Assembly (NCBI GenBank): GCA_020849765.1
Contig: JADLAY010000017.1
Coordinates: 1 to 44,905, forward strand
From: Anaerolineae bacterium
Lineage (GTDB): Bacteria > Chloroflexota > Anaerolineae > Aggregatilineales > Phototrophicaceae
Length of the DNA stretch: 44,905 nucleotides
Reading direction: 5' to 3'
The translations under genes were made by a program, and so were the position numbers. The notes under the pieces are model-generated. The model saw only the letters and a program-made list of their open reading frames with translations. It did no database searches and was not told the origin of the DNA. Below, piece after piece: positions 1 to 8,163 of the stretch. Each line of letters opens with the position of its first letter. Within the stretch, counting starts at the first letter, position 1.

Positions 1-367
1 CGAGCGGGCCAATCGACAGCTTGTCCTCGTGGTCTTCGTTGTAGTAGAAGCTTGGCGGCTCAGCCGGATCGAAGCGGCGCAGCGTCTGCGGCGAGGTGTA
101 GGCGCCTTCGAGCTTGTGCGCCAGCTTGAGGTCGCTGGCGGCGACACGCCGGTGCAAAGCGTCGATCTGCGCGAATAACGTGTCGTCAAGCGACATGTCG
201 GTCACAACGACGAAATCGACATCGCTCGTCGCCGGGTCGAAATCTCCCGTCGCCAACGAGCCGTAGAGATACATCCCGATCAAGCGCTCACCAAGGATCT
301 CGCGAACGCCGCTCAGCAGCCGATCGAGCACGGCGTTGGCATCGGGATACGGTGTCGGGTACGTCAT
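1..367 (-). CDS. AadA-like nucleotidyltransferase, partial (C-terminus outside window)
   Basis: The reading frame starts at ATG (367-365) and runs open off the left edge, giving 122 visible residues. The nucleotidyltransferase signature YLYGSLATGDFDPATSDVDF lies at about residues 33-52: the GS motif followed by the paired metal-binding aspartates (SDVDF). This layout is typical of aminoglycoside 3''-adenylyltransferase (AadA)-like proteins, which usually have a C-terminal helical domain (DUF4111) that would lie outside the window. It starts only 8 bases after the stop of the glycosyltransferase gene, so it is probably co-transcribed with it. The fold is clear. Aminoglycosides as substrate are only an inference from family resemblance; many environmental members have no known substrate. 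Confidence 0.85.
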   Translation of the reverse strand, partial: MTYPTPYPDANAVLDRLLSGVREILGERLIGMYLYGSLATGDFDPATSDVDFVVVTDMSLDDTLFAQIDALHRRVAASDLKLAHKLEGAYTSPQTLRRFDPAEPPSFYYNEDHEDKLSIGPL

Positions 368-375
368 TATCGCTC

Positions 376-1629
376 TCAGGGTTGGCCGACATAGTGCGCG
401 ATCCAGCGGATGGCATCGGCGATGCCGTGCTCTTCGCGCAGCGCCGCGCCGATCTGGGCCGCTCGCGCGCGGATTGTTTCGTCCGCCAGCAGGTGCTGGA
501 TCGAGTTAGCGAGCGCATCCGCCGTCAGCGTCTTCATGGATAGCGGCGCGACGCCTGCGCCGAGGGCCGCCGTCCGCTGGCCCCAATAGGGCTGATCGGC
601 CCCGAAGGCGACGACCATGCTCGGCACGCCGCCGCGCAGCGCCAGGCCGGTCGTGCCGGAGCCGCCATGATGGACGACGGCGCTCATGCGCGGGAACAGC
701 CATTCGTACGGCGCGTAGTCCAGGCCGTAGATCGTGCCCGGCAGATCGTCGGCAGCGATCTGCGCCCAGCCGCTGGAGATGACCGCACGGCAGCCGCAGC
801 GCGCCACCGCATCGAGCAGCGTCCGCGTCAGTGCGGCCGGGTCGGGCGCGATCATGCTGCCGAAGCCGATGAAGACCGGCGGCTCGCCTGCATCAAGGAA
901 GGCCAGCAGATCCGCGGGCGGCTGCCAACCGGGCTCGTCGAGCAGCCAGTAACCGGTCGTGTAGACGTCGAGCGGCCAATCCGCGGGCGGTGGCACGACG
1001 TGGGGGCTGAAACCGTTGATGACAGGGCTGTGCGGATCGGGGAACGTCAGCGGCGGCGAGCTCAGGCCGAGCTGGCGCCGGAAGCGAGCGATCACCGGGC
1101 GAAAACCCGCCCACAGCAGCCCGGCAGCCAGCCCATAACTCAGGCGATTGCCGGCGGGGCCGAACGAGCGCGTCGTCAGCAGCGGATTGGCAAAAGCGGC
1201 GGTCGTCGTCAGCGGGATGACGGACAGCATCAGGTGCGGGATGCCGAGTTTTTCGGCCAGATCGACGCCAAAGATGCCGCCCGGCAGTTGGTTGAGGATC
1301 GCGTCAGAATCGGCCAGCGCATCCGGCGAGAACGCCTCGACGTAGGCATCCGCCATCGCGCCGAAACTGCGCATGACGGCCTGCATCAGCCGCAGCGGAT
1401 TGCGCGTGCCGAAACCACCGCCGCCCATCATGGTCGCGACGAGCGCCTGCGCATCAGCCGCGACCGGGTGAAAATCCAGCCCTTGCGCCTCGACCAGCGA
1501 GCGAAATGACTCGAACGTGACCACGCGCACACGGTAGCCCGCGGCTTGCAGGCCATGGCCGAGCGCGACGTAGGGCTGCACGTCACCGCGCGAGCCGAGG
1601 GCGAGGATCGTCATGCGTCGGGCGGTCAT
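376..1629 (-). CDS. GT1-family glycosyltransferase (UGT / macrolide or sterol glucosyltransferase-like)
   Basis: 417 residues, the normal length for bacterial GT1 enzymes of GT-B fold. The N-terminal Rossmann half opens with TILALGSRGDVQPYVALG (about 7-24), the acceptor-side motif of sterol and macrolide glucosyltransferases. The C-terminal half carries the nucleotide-sugar-binding block VVHHGGSGTTGLALRGGVP with the conserved HHGGxGT, followed by FGADQPYWGQR. It should transfer a sugar from a UDP- or TDP-sugar to a small lipophilic acceptor; the acceptor cannot be told from sequence. The start is supported by AGGAGG eight bases upstream of ATG at 1629. It lies between a methyltransferase (70 bases upstream) and an AadA-like gene (8 bases downstream) on the same strand. 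Confidence 0.9.
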   Translation of the reverse strand: MTARRMTILALGSRGDVQPYVALGHGLQAAGYRVRVVTFESFRSLVEAQGLDFHPVAADAQALVATMMGGGGFGTRNPLRLMQAVMRSFGAMADAYVEAFSPDALADSDAILNQLPGGIFGVDLAEKLGIPHLMLSVIPLTTTAAFANPLLTTRSFGPAGNRLSYGLAAGLLWAGFRPVIARFRRQLGLSSPPLTFPDPHSPVINGFSPHVVPPPADWPLDVYTTGYWLLDEPGWQPPADLLAFLDAGEPPVFIGFGSMIAPDPAALTRTLLDAVARCGCRAVISSGWAQIAADDLPGTIYGLDYAPYEWLFPRMSAVVHHGGSGTTGLALRGGVPSMVVAFGADQPYWGQRTAALGAGVAPLSMKTLTADALANSIQHLLADETIRARAAQIGAALREEHGIADAIRWIAHYVGQP

Positions 1630-1699
1630 GTCGGCGTCCTCCTGTCGTACGCTGCATCCTTCTCAGGATAGCGGATTTGCGCCGCTCATGTGCGTTGAA

Positions 1700-2452
1700 T
1701 CATCCGCCGGGGCGGCGGGCACGCAACGCGAGGAAGGTCGGGCTGCGCATGTGGCGCTCATAATCTGCCGGGTCGGCGTCGCGGAAGGCCTCGGTCGGCT
1801 GCGCTTCGATCATGCCGTCGAGCACCAGCCCGGACTCGATCAGCGGCATGAGGATAGCGCTCAGCGGCCTGCGGTAGCTGCGCACGACCGGCCTCGGCTC
1901 GCCGAACCCACCCCAGGCGAAGTCGAACGCCTGGAGCGCGAAGTAATCGGGCGCGTCATCCATCGTCAGTCGCCCGCTGAGCGCCAGCACCCAATCGCCG
2001 GTCGGGTGGCCGAAGCAGGTGACGAACGTCCCGCCCGGCACGAGCACGCGCGCGATCTCGCGCAGGACCGGCGCCAGATCCGGCAGGTAATCGAACACGA
2101 GGTTGGAGAAGACGAGGTCGTAACTGGCATCGGCGGCGAACGCCAACGGCTCGCGCAGGTCGTGGCGGAGGATGGTCGCGCGCTCGCCGAGGCGCTTGCG
2201 AGCGATGGCGATGAAGGCGGGCGTCACGTCGATGGCGGTCACATGCGCCGCGCCCGCGTCGAGGAAGCGCTCGCTGTACCAGCCGCTGCCGCAGCCCGCG
2301 TCGAGGATGCGCAGCCCGGCGACCGGCGGCAGCAGCGCCGTGATGGCCGGGTCGGCGAGGTAGGCGTTGTGCGGCTTGGTCTCGACAATGGCGGCGTAGC
2401 GCTCCGCGAACTGCTCGTAGGACAGCTCGCCGAAAGATTTGTCAGAGGACAT
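1700..2452 (-). CDS. Class I SAM-dependent methyltransferase
   Basis: 250 residues. Motif I for SAM binding is LRILDAGCGSGWYSERFL, followed by VTAIDVTPAFIAIARKRL (acidic ribose-binding position) and the motif IV region YDLVFSNLVFDYLPDLAPVLREIARVL. This is the UbiE/Methyltransf_11-type fold. The N-terminal part (SYEQFAERYAAIVETKPHNAYL) resembles small-molecule methyltransferases. The substrate is unknown. GGAG lies a suitable distance upstream of ATG at 2452. It is the first gene of the methyltransferase - GT1 - AadA-like run, and the upstream sequence holds a palindrome array. Confidence 0.9.
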   Translation of the reverse strand: MSSDKSFGELSYEQFAERYAAIVETKPHNAYLADPAITALLPPVAGLRILDAGCGSGWYSERFLDAGAAHVTAIDVTPAFIAIARKRLGERATILRHDLREPLAFAADASYDLVFSNLVFDYLPDLAPVLREIARVLVPGGTFVTCFGHPTGDWVLALSGRLTMDDAPDYFALQAFDFAWGGFGEPRPVVRSYRRPLSAILMPLIESGLVLDGMIEAQPTEAFRDADPADYERHMRSPTFLALRARRPGG

Positions 2453-2541
2453 CGGGTTGCTCCTGCGTGTTTTACCAGCAGCGGATTGACAGGGATTTAT
2501 GCGTGAAACGTTCGAGTTTGTGAAGTATCAGGTTAAGCGCG

Positions 2542-2671
2542 CCCGATGCTCGAAGCATCGGGCTGGGTACACGGGAAGCCACCTGGAAGGTGGCTGGTCG
2601 GCAGATCGTGCAGTCTGGCAGCCTGCTTCCAGCAGGCTTTGACCTGCTAGCCGGTGGCTTCGAGCCACTGG
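2542..2671. repeat. Array of four short hairpins with three-base loops
   Basis: Four perfect or near-perfect hairpins follow each other: 2542-2562 (CCCGATGCT-cga-AGCATCGGG), 2577-2595 (AGCCACCT-gga-AGGTGGCT), 2620-2638 (AGCCTGCT-tcc-AGCAGGCT) and 2651-2671 (CCGGTGGCT-tcg-AGCCACTGG, one G-T pair). Stem sequences differ, but each has an 8-9 bp stem, a three-base loop and the closing CT-NNN-AG. The array sits between the convergent-side flank of a DUF433 gene and the start of the methyltransferase gene. The same architecture recurs at 11752-11958. Confidence 0.8.
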
Positions 2672-2729
2672 CGGTGATGCTGCTTAACCATCTCGCCATT
2701 CACTGCGATGCAAACACATACGAGACGTG

Positions 2730-3068
2730 TTAGTTCGGGCGCTTCTCATCCAGGCGTGCCAACAATATCTCGCGTGTCAGCGTCGGCGGATGCTTTGCTT
2801 CCCACTCACGCCGCGCCTGACTGGCTTCTTCTTCCTGCTCGCGCAAATATGTGTCGATCTCGTCGCGGTGGCGCAGATAGTAACCAATCGCCAGGTAGAC
2901 GTCTTCCAATGACAGCGAGGGATACTGGTCGGTGATCGTTTCTGGTGTATTGCCGAGCCGGAACGAATAGACGACCAGTTCGAGCAAGACACGTGTGTTG
3001 CCAACCCTGAGCCGATTATGCTCATCGACACGAATGGGAATTGTCTCGACTGGCAACGATGCCATCAT
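2730..3068 (-). CDS. DUF433 domain protein (antitoxin-like), without a partner toxin
   Basis: 112 residues from ATG at 3068 (ATGATGGCA), chosen because GAGGA sits seven bases upstream; an upstream in-frame start at 3107 has no better site. The core IRVDEHNRLRVGNTRVLLELVVYSFRLGNTPETITDQYPSLSLEDVYLAIGYYLRHRDEIDTYL matches DUF433: a short beta hairpin followed by the winged-helix-like part. DUF433 proteins usually sit directly upstream of a DUF5615 PIN-like toxin. Here none follows: downstream is the hairpin array. A lysine/arginine-rich tail ends the protein. A role as an orphan antitoxin or DNA-binding protein is inference. Confidence 0.8.
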   Translation of the reverse strand: MMASLPVETIPIRVDEHNRLRVGNTRVLLELVVYSFRLGNTPETITDQYPSLSLEDVYLAIGYYLRHRDEIDTYLREQEEEASQARREWEAKHPPTLTREILLARLDEKRPN

Positions 3069-3137
3069 TGGAGGTTCCTCGCTGCGACAGACTGTCGCTG
3101 ATTTCACGTTCAGTCTACCAGATTCTCGACGGATTGT

Positions 3138-4361
3138 TCACAGACTCACGCCCGCCACGTAGCCGCTGGCCCAGGCCCACTGAAAGTTGTAACCGCCGAT
3201 GCGCCCGTCGACGTCGCAGATCTCGCCGCACAGATGCAAGCCGGGGCAGGCGCGCGACTCCATCGTCTCCAGCCGGATCTCGCTCAGGGGGATGCCGCCC
3301 GCGGTGACTTCGGCATAGGTGTAACCGCGGTCGCCCGTGATCGGCAGGCGCAGCGCGCAGACGACGCCGACGATCGCACGGCGCTGCTCGCGAGTCAGCG
3401 CACCGAAGATTGTACCCGCCGCGATCCCCGCCTGATCGAGCAGAGCGCGCGCCAGCCGGTCGGACAGGCGATCGCTCAGGGTGCGCAGGACGCCATCGTG
3501 CGGATGCGCCAGGATATGCTGCTCGAACGTCTCCGGCGTGAAGGCGGGCAGCCAGTTGACAGCCAACGTCGCGCCGGAATCGTCCGCCCGCGCGTCGAGA
3601 TAATAGCGGCTGATGTCGAGCGCGACCGGGCCGGACAGCCCGAAATGTGTGCACAGCAAGCTACCGTCGAACGCGATCAAACGCTTGCCGCTCCCCCCGT
3701 GGACGCTCAGCGTGACGTCGGCGCTGATGCCGCTCAGATCGCGCAGGAAGTGACCGCCCTCCAGGATCAGCGGCACCAGCGCTGGGAAGATACGTGGCGT
3801 CAGCGAGTGGCCGAGCGACTCGGCCAGTGCGTAGCCATGGCCATCACTGCCGCTCTTGGGCAGCGCCCGCCCGCCCGTCGCCAGCACGATCCTGGCCGCT
3901 GCCATCGATCCCCATTCACCACCCACGACGAAGCCGTCCTCCTGCGGCGCAATCGTCTCGACACGGCGAGGATGCAGGATGCGGACGTTGGCCTCCGCAG
4001 CAGCGCGCAGCAGCGCATCGAGCACGGTGTGCGCATCGTCGGTCACGGGGAAGAGTTTGCCCGTGTCCTCGCGCTTGAGTTCGACGCCGATCTCGCGGAA
4101 GAAGGCGACCGTCTGTGCCACGTCGAAGCGGCGCAGCACCTTCCGGATCGCATTGCGCGACGACCCGGCATAGGCCGTTTCGTCCACGACGTCGTGCGTC
4201 ACGTTGCAGCGCCCGCCCCCGGCGACCAGGATCTTAGCGCCGAGCTTGCGCGCGCCGTCGAGGATGACGATCCGTCGCCGCGGGTTCGACCGCCCGGCCC
4301 AGATGCCCGCCATCAGCCCGGCAGCCCCCGCTCCGACGATCAGGATGTCGGTATCAGTCAT
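3138..4361 (-). CDS. NAD(P)/FAD-dependent oxidoreductase, HI0933/BaiN family
   Basis: 407 residues from ATG at 4361 (a GTG lies one codon upstream). The N-terminal dinucleotide-binding motif DILIVGAGAAGLMAGIWAGR is followed by LGAKILVAGGGRCNVTH, the signature of the HI0933/YhiN flavoprotein family. The C-terminus has the second FAD contact, GLHLCGEICDVDGRIGGYNFQWAWASGYVAG. These are cytosolic flavoproteins of about 400 residues, with bile-acid reductase BaiN as a characterised relative; most have no known substrate. Nothing in the sequence is missing. The gene is alone on its strand, with an inverted repeat just upstream (about 4406-4450). Confidence 0.92.
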   Translation of the reverse strand: MTDTDILIVGAGAAGLMAGIWAGRSNPRRRIVILDGARKLGAKILVAGGGRCNVTHDVVDETAYAGSSRNAIRKVLRRFDVAQTVAFFREIGVELKREDTGKLFPVTDDAHTVLDALLRAAAEANVRILHPRRVETIAPQEDGFVVGGEWGSMAAARIVLATGGRALPKSGSDGHGYALAESLGHSLTPRIFPALVPLILEGGHFLRDLSGISADVTLSVHGGSGKRLIAFDGSLLCTHFGLSGPVALDISRYYLDARADDSGATLAVNWLPAFTPETFEQHILAHPHDGVLRTLSDRLSDRLARALLDQAGIAAGTIFGALTREQRRAIVGVVCALRLPITGDRGYTYAEVTAGGIPLSEIRLETMESRACPGLHLCGEICDVDGRIGGYNFQWAWASGYVAGVSL

Positions 4362-4405
4362 CACGCAGCATTTCTATGCCTGTCGGTGAAATTGATGTGA
4401 GAAAC

Positions 4406-4455
4406 GGACGAGGCACGCCTCGTCCCCACAATTGCGTCCTGTAGGGACGCCCCAT
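4406..4455. repeat. Intergenic inverted repeat (GGACGAGG...CCTCGTCC family)
   Basis: GGACGAGG-cacg-CCTCGTCC forms an 8-bp stem at 4406-4425. It is followed by CCCACA, a short spacer and TGTAGGGACG, which partly mirrors it. A similar element with TAGGGACGACGAC occurs at 31005-31071. This is a dispersed intergenic palindrome type, seen here upstream of the flavoprotein gene. Confidence 0.55.
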
Positions 4456-4512
4456 CGTTCGTTGACCCAATATTCTATCCGGGGATGACGTGTCTGTGAC
4501 TTGCCCGATCGC

Positions 4513-5463
4513 TCAATACCCCTGCACGGCCTCCACGAACGCGCCGATGCGCCGGATGGCGTCCTGCGCTTCGGGCAGGAACGGCGCGAAGACCGGCCAG
4601 TCGTGCCACATCCCCGGCCACACTTCCAGCGTGGCGTCGACGCCCGCGGCCAACGCTTTGTCGGCGAAACGCGTCGCATCGCTGAGCAGGATCTCAATCG
4701 AGCCCGCCAGGATCAGCAGCGGCGGCAGGTCATGCAGATCCGCAAACAGCGGCGACACCTGCCCCGACGACGCATCCTGCGCGCCGACGTAGTGCGGCAT
4801 GCCGGTCAAGTGCTCCGGCTTGAGCAAGATGGCGCGCTCGGCATTGCTGATCATCGTTTCGCCGCTACCGGTCAGATCGGTGACGGGCGACAGGCAAACC
4901 GCCGACGACGGCAGCGGATCGCCTGCGTCGCGCAGCTTGAGCAGCGCCAGCAGGACGAGCGCCCCGCCCGCCGAATCACCGCACAGGATGATCTGCGCTG
5001 GCGCGAAGCCCGCACCGCGCAGCCAGCTATAGGCCGCCAGCGTATCGTCGAGAGCCGCGGGGTGCGCATGTTCCGGGGCCAGCCGGTAATCGTAGACGAG
5101 CGCCCGCGCCCGGCAGGCCAGCGTCAGGCGAGCAACCAGAGCGCGATGCGTCTGGCGCGAACCGGTGATGAAGCCGCCACCATGCGCATGGAGCAGCGCT
5201 CGCCCCGGCACGGCGTTCGCCGGAGTGATCCAGGTCGCGGGCATGTCGCCGACCATCACGGTCTGCGTTGTGACGCCGCGCGGCATCAGCATGAAGCGGC
5301 TCAGACGATCCATCTCGGCGCGCTCGGCGGCCAACGTCTGATCGCGATTGGCGTAATCGCGCAGCCATGGTATCACCCGCCGGAACAGCTGCTGCTGCCA
5401 CGACAGCTTGCGCGCGATCAGGTAGTGTTCGTCCAGTGGTTTCGTCTCAGCCTGCCTCTCCAT
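4513..5463 (-). CDS. Alpha/beta hydrolase, hormone-sensitive-lipase (HSL) type esterase
   Basis: 316 residues from ATG at 5463; an ATG at 5505 in the same frame is possible, but the purine-rich GGAAGG lies between the two. The HSL-family oxyanion motif HAHGGG (about 92-97) precedes the nucleophile elbow GDSAGG (Ser about 164). The expected acid and histidine appear in LILAGSIEILLSD and PGMWHDWPVF near the C-terminus. Such enzymes hydrolyse short acyl or carboxyl esters in the cytosol. No signal peptide is seen. It is divergent from the small membrane protein at 5636. Confidence 0.9.
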   Translation of the reverse strand: MERQAETKPLDEHYLIARKLSWQQQLFRRVIPWLRDYANRDQTLAAERAEMDRLSRFMLMPRGVTTQTVMVGDMPATWITPANAVPGRALLHAHGGGFITGSRQTHRALVARLTLACRARALVYDYRLAPEHAHPAALDDTLAAYSWLRGAGFAPAQIILCGDSAGGALVLLALLKLRDAGDPLPSSAVCLSPVTDLTGSGETMISNAERAILLKPEHLTGMPHYVGAQDASSGQVSPLFADLHDLPPLLILAGSIEILLSDATRFADKALAAGVDATLEVWPGMWHDWPVFAPFLPEAQDAIRRIGAFVEAVQGY

Positions 5464-5635
5464 CGTCTGCCTGCATCCTTCCTTTGCGCCAACATGACAA
5501 TCCATATTGTACGGTGTCGTTCGCGCGCGATTGTCGTGATATTCATCACTACGCCCATTCTAAGATTTATCGTACTGTCGAATATGTTCGGGGGAACACA
5601 CATTTCGCAGCCGTTCTGATCGGCTGGAGGGCACC

Positions 5636-6049
5636 ATGGACGGAAGTCTGCTGCGTTGGGCGGTCGTCATTGTGATGGTGGCACATGGCCTCGGCCATGT
5701 GATGGGAGTCATGGAAGCGTGGACGTCGGTGCCGATGGGCTTTGCCGAGCGTCCGTGGTTGTTTTCGGACGCGGTCACCATTGAGAGCGCCTTGGGCCGT
5801 GCGCTCAGTGCCGTGTGGCTGATCGCGATGGTCGGCTTCGTCGTGGCGGGCATCGGCCTGGCGACGAATCAGGATTGGTGGCCGACGCTCGCCGTCGTGG
5901 CGGCGATCATCTCGCTGGTGGCGATCGTGCCCTGGTGGGGCGTCATGCCGACCGGCTCGGCCATCGGCGCGATCGTCGTCGACGTGGTCGTGCTGGCAGC
6001 GCTGCTGCCCGGCTGGCGCGAGCAGGTGCTGCAGGCGCTGGTCGGCTGA
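5636..6049 (+). CDS. Small four-helix membrane protein, unknown function
   Basis: 137 residues with about four hydrophobic segments: roughly 7-27, 58-78, 84-104 and 108-126. ATG at 5636 is preceded by GGAGG at good spacing. The N-terminus contains a conserved-looking histidine/glycine stretch (VAHGLGHVMG) that could be functional. I do not recognise a named family. It is divergent from the esterase gene. Confidence 0.75.
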   Translation: MDGSLLRWAVVIVMVAHGLGHVMGVMEAWTSVPMGFAERPWLFSDAVTIESALGRALSAVWLIAMVGFVVAGIGLATNQDWWPTLAVVAAIISLVAIVPWWGVMPTGSAIGAIVVDVVVLAALLPGWREQVLQALVG

Positions 6050-6149
6050 ACGACGCGCGCATAGGGAATTAGTCCATCCGCAAGGCCGCAGAGTCATATC
6101 ATAGGTTACAATAATATCCAGGTTGCGAAGAGCACCTTGGGAGGGGACT

Positions 6150-6926
6150 ATGAAGGCTCTGCGGCGTTTTTTGATTCTTTATGGATTGGTGGCGCTCCTC
6201 GCGGTAGCAACGCTGGCGCTGCCTGTGGCTGCCCAGGATGGTGCAGGAACAGGCGGCACCATCAGCTTCACCGGCACGGTTAGCCAGGCGAGCGGCACGT
6301 TGATCGTCGTCAACGGCCTCACGGTCTCGCTGGAGGCGGTGCAGCCCGCGCCCGTGGTACTCGTCGGCATGCAGGTGACGGTTCAAGGCGTGCTGACGAG
6401 CGATGGCCGCATCCTGGCGCAGATCATCATCATCATCGCCCCGCCGGACGCCACGCCCGTGCCGACGGCCACAGCCACCCCGACCTTGGAGCCGACTCCT
6501 GGCCCGACACCGACGGCGACGCCTGTCAATTCGGGCAGCGTGGTCGTGGTCATCGAAGGCCCGGTCGAAGCGATCAACATCAACGTCATCACCATCTACA
6601 ACATCAATATCGTCGTCAACGCGGATGATCCGGTGCTGACCGTCATCCAGATCGGCGATATCGTGCGCGTGGAGGGTGAGTTCGTCGGCGAAGACGATGA
6701 CCTGACCCAATGGGTGCGTCTCGATAGCGATACGCAGATCAACATCACCATCATCGCCATCACGATCGTGGTTGTCGATATCGACGTCAACGTTGGTGAC
6801 GATGGTGTTGTCTGGCGCGACCCCGGCAACTGCGGTAATCCGCCGCCGCCGTGGGCGCCCGCGCATGGCTGGCGCCGTCGCTGTGAAGGTGGCGATCGCG
6901 ATCGCGATGACGACGACGACGATTAG
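6150..6926 (+). CDS. Secreted DUF5666-type protein with aspartate-rich tail
   Basis: 258 residues from ATG at 6150, preceded by GGGAGGGGACT; an upstream in-frame ATG (6123) would put extra residues before an otherwise normal signal peptide (KALRRFLILYGLVALLAVATLALPVAAQ). The mature part begins with a DUF5666-like small beta-barrel (ISFTGTVSQASGTLIVVNGLTVSLE...VTVQGVLTSDGRILAQIIIII). A Pro/Thr-rich linker (ATPVPTATATPTLEPTPGP) follows, then a second similar barrel (INVITIYNINIVV...IGDIVRVEGEFV). The end is a CGNPPPPWAP segment and an acidic tail of alternating D/R then six D. Its stop overlaps the stop of the convergent PASTA gene. Function unknown; exported or cell-surface location is well supported. 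Confidence 0.8.
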   Translation: MKALRRFLILYGLVALLAVATLALPVAAQDGAGTGGTISFTGTVSQASGTLIVVNGLTVSLEAVQPAPVVLVGMQVTVQGVLTSDGRILAQIIIIIAPPDATPVPTATATPTLEPTPGPTPTATPVNSGSVVVVIEGPVEAININVITIYNINIVVNADDPVLTVIQIGDIVRVEGEFVGEDDDLTQWVRLDSDTQINITIIAITIVVVDIDVNVGDDGVVWRDPGNCGNPPPPWAPAHGWRRRCEGGDRDRDDDDDD

Positions 6927-8005
6927 CGCGGCAAAATGCAGAGCGTTGGCTTGCCCGGTGTGCTCGCCGGGCAGGCGCGGCGGACTCCATCGCTGACGCT
7001 CTCCATCTCGAACGGCGCCGCCCAGAAGATCACGGTTGGATCGATGCTGAGCTGGGCGATCACCCGGCAGGGGATCGGCGGTGTGGCGGCGTCGAGTTGG
7101 CCGCGCGTCAACAGCAGGCACTCGCCCGGCGCCAGCCTGCTCACCTCTTCGACACGATCCGCCGCACCGTACAACGACGGATCGCCGAGCGGCACGCCTG
7201 CGCCCGGCACGCTCATGTTCGGGTTGAAGTTGTAGACAGTCGCCGCGTTGAGCGGCATCCATTGATCCGCGCTCGGATTGGCGACGACAAAGCGGTCGTC
7301 GGTGTAGGCGAAGTAGACGAAGGCCGTCTCTTCCGCCTGATCCGGCGCGGGCACATACGCCTCGCAGCGGATCGGCTCGCTGTTGGCAGGCGCTGCGGGG
7401 CAGGTCGTGCGCACGACGCCATTCTGCGCCAGGTTGAACGCCGTCACGTTGTTGAGCGCAGTCCAGGCGTGCTCGGCGTTGTTGCTGGTCGTCAGCCAGA
7501 AGATCGACCCGCAGCCTTCGACATCCTTGGCATCGCCGCGCGGCACCGACCAGACCTGGCCGCAATCCCCCGGCCCCAACCCCGCCACAGGCCAGCGATC
7601 CGCCCGAAACAGCGCCGCACCATCACTCGAGCTGAGGCTGATCCCCGCCAACGGCAGGTTGCCGCCGGTCTGGTTGATCAGCGTCAGATCGTTGTCGTCG
7701 TAGACGAGCGCGACGTTGGGCGTGCGCAGAACCGTCAGCCCGATGGCCGCGCCCGCATCGACGCTCTCACCCGCGGTGGGCGCCTGCTGGCTGACGGTGT
7801 TGACGGGCAGCCCGCTCGCCTCCTCCCAGCGGACGGACTCGATCGCCCCCAGGCGCAGCCCGGCCTCATGCAGGCGCGTGGCAGCCGCAGGGACGCTCAA
7901 GCCGGTCACGTCAGGGACGGCAACCGCGGGGGTTTGTGCAGCAGCGGATGAAACCGCCAGCGCCAACCCGACGAGCGTGTAGAGTGTGAAGCGATACGCG
8001 CGCAT
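6923..8005 (-). CDS. Secreted PASTA-domain protein
   Basis: 360 residues from ATG at 8005, with GGAGG ten bases upstream; a longer form from 8038 would bury the signal peptide. Signal peptide: RAYRFTLYTLVGLALAVSSAAAQ. A PASTA domain follows (about 28-95: VAVPDVTGLSVPAAATRLHEAGL ... VSQQAPTAGESVDAGAAIGLTVL). The rest holds about three beta-rich units of the type VALVYDDNDLTLINQTGG and TAFVYFAYTDDRFVVANPS, with paired cysteines suggesting disulfides outside the cell. PASTA domains bind peptidoglycan or beta-lactam-like ligands in other proteins; there is no kinase or penicillin-binding domain here. The 3' end overlaps the DUF5666 gene by four bases, tail to tail. Confidence 0.85.
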   Translation of the reverse strand: MRAYRFTLYTLVGLALAVSSAAAQTPAVAVPDVTGLSVPAAATRLHEAGLRLGAIESVRWEEASGLPVNTVSQQAPTAGESVDAGAAIGLTVLRTPNVALVYDDNDLTLINQTGGNLPLAGISLSSSDGAALFRADRWPVAGLGPGDCGQVWSVPRGDAKDVEGCGSIFWLTTSNNAEHAWTALNNVTAFNLAQNGVVRTTCPAAPANSEPIRCEAYVPAPDQAEETAFVYFAYTDDRFVVANPSADQWMPLNAATVYNFNPNMSVPGAGVPLGDPSLYGAADRVEEVSRLAPGECLLLTRGQLDAATPPIPCRVIAQLSIDPTVIFWAAPFEMESVSDGVRRACPASTPGKPTLCILPR

Positions 8006-8163
8006 AAGCCACCGCCCTCCTGCTCTGCGAAACCTCATGCGCGATCATATAGTGTTTCTGCAAGTCGCGCATCCGCCAGGCGCCCCCTTGTGGTTCAATC
8101 CCACTCCTCGCCGTTTGCGTTATCATTAGCCTAGTTTGTATCGGATCAGAGGAGGGTAACCCT

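Noticed and set aside
1613..2506. Long plus-strand open frame of 297 codons
   Set aside because: It lies antisense to the methyltransferase gene, and its translation is Arg/Glu/His-rich shadow sequence without a domain.
2542..2671. Possible CRISPR array
   Set aside because: The palindromes differ in sequence and have no constant repeat or spacer length, and no cas gene is present.
6099..7565. 488-codon minus-strand open frame
   Set aside because: It covers the DUF5666 gene in antisense and part of the PASTA gene in another frame. The His/Asp/Arg-rich translation is a codon-bias artefact; both real genes have signal peptides and domains.
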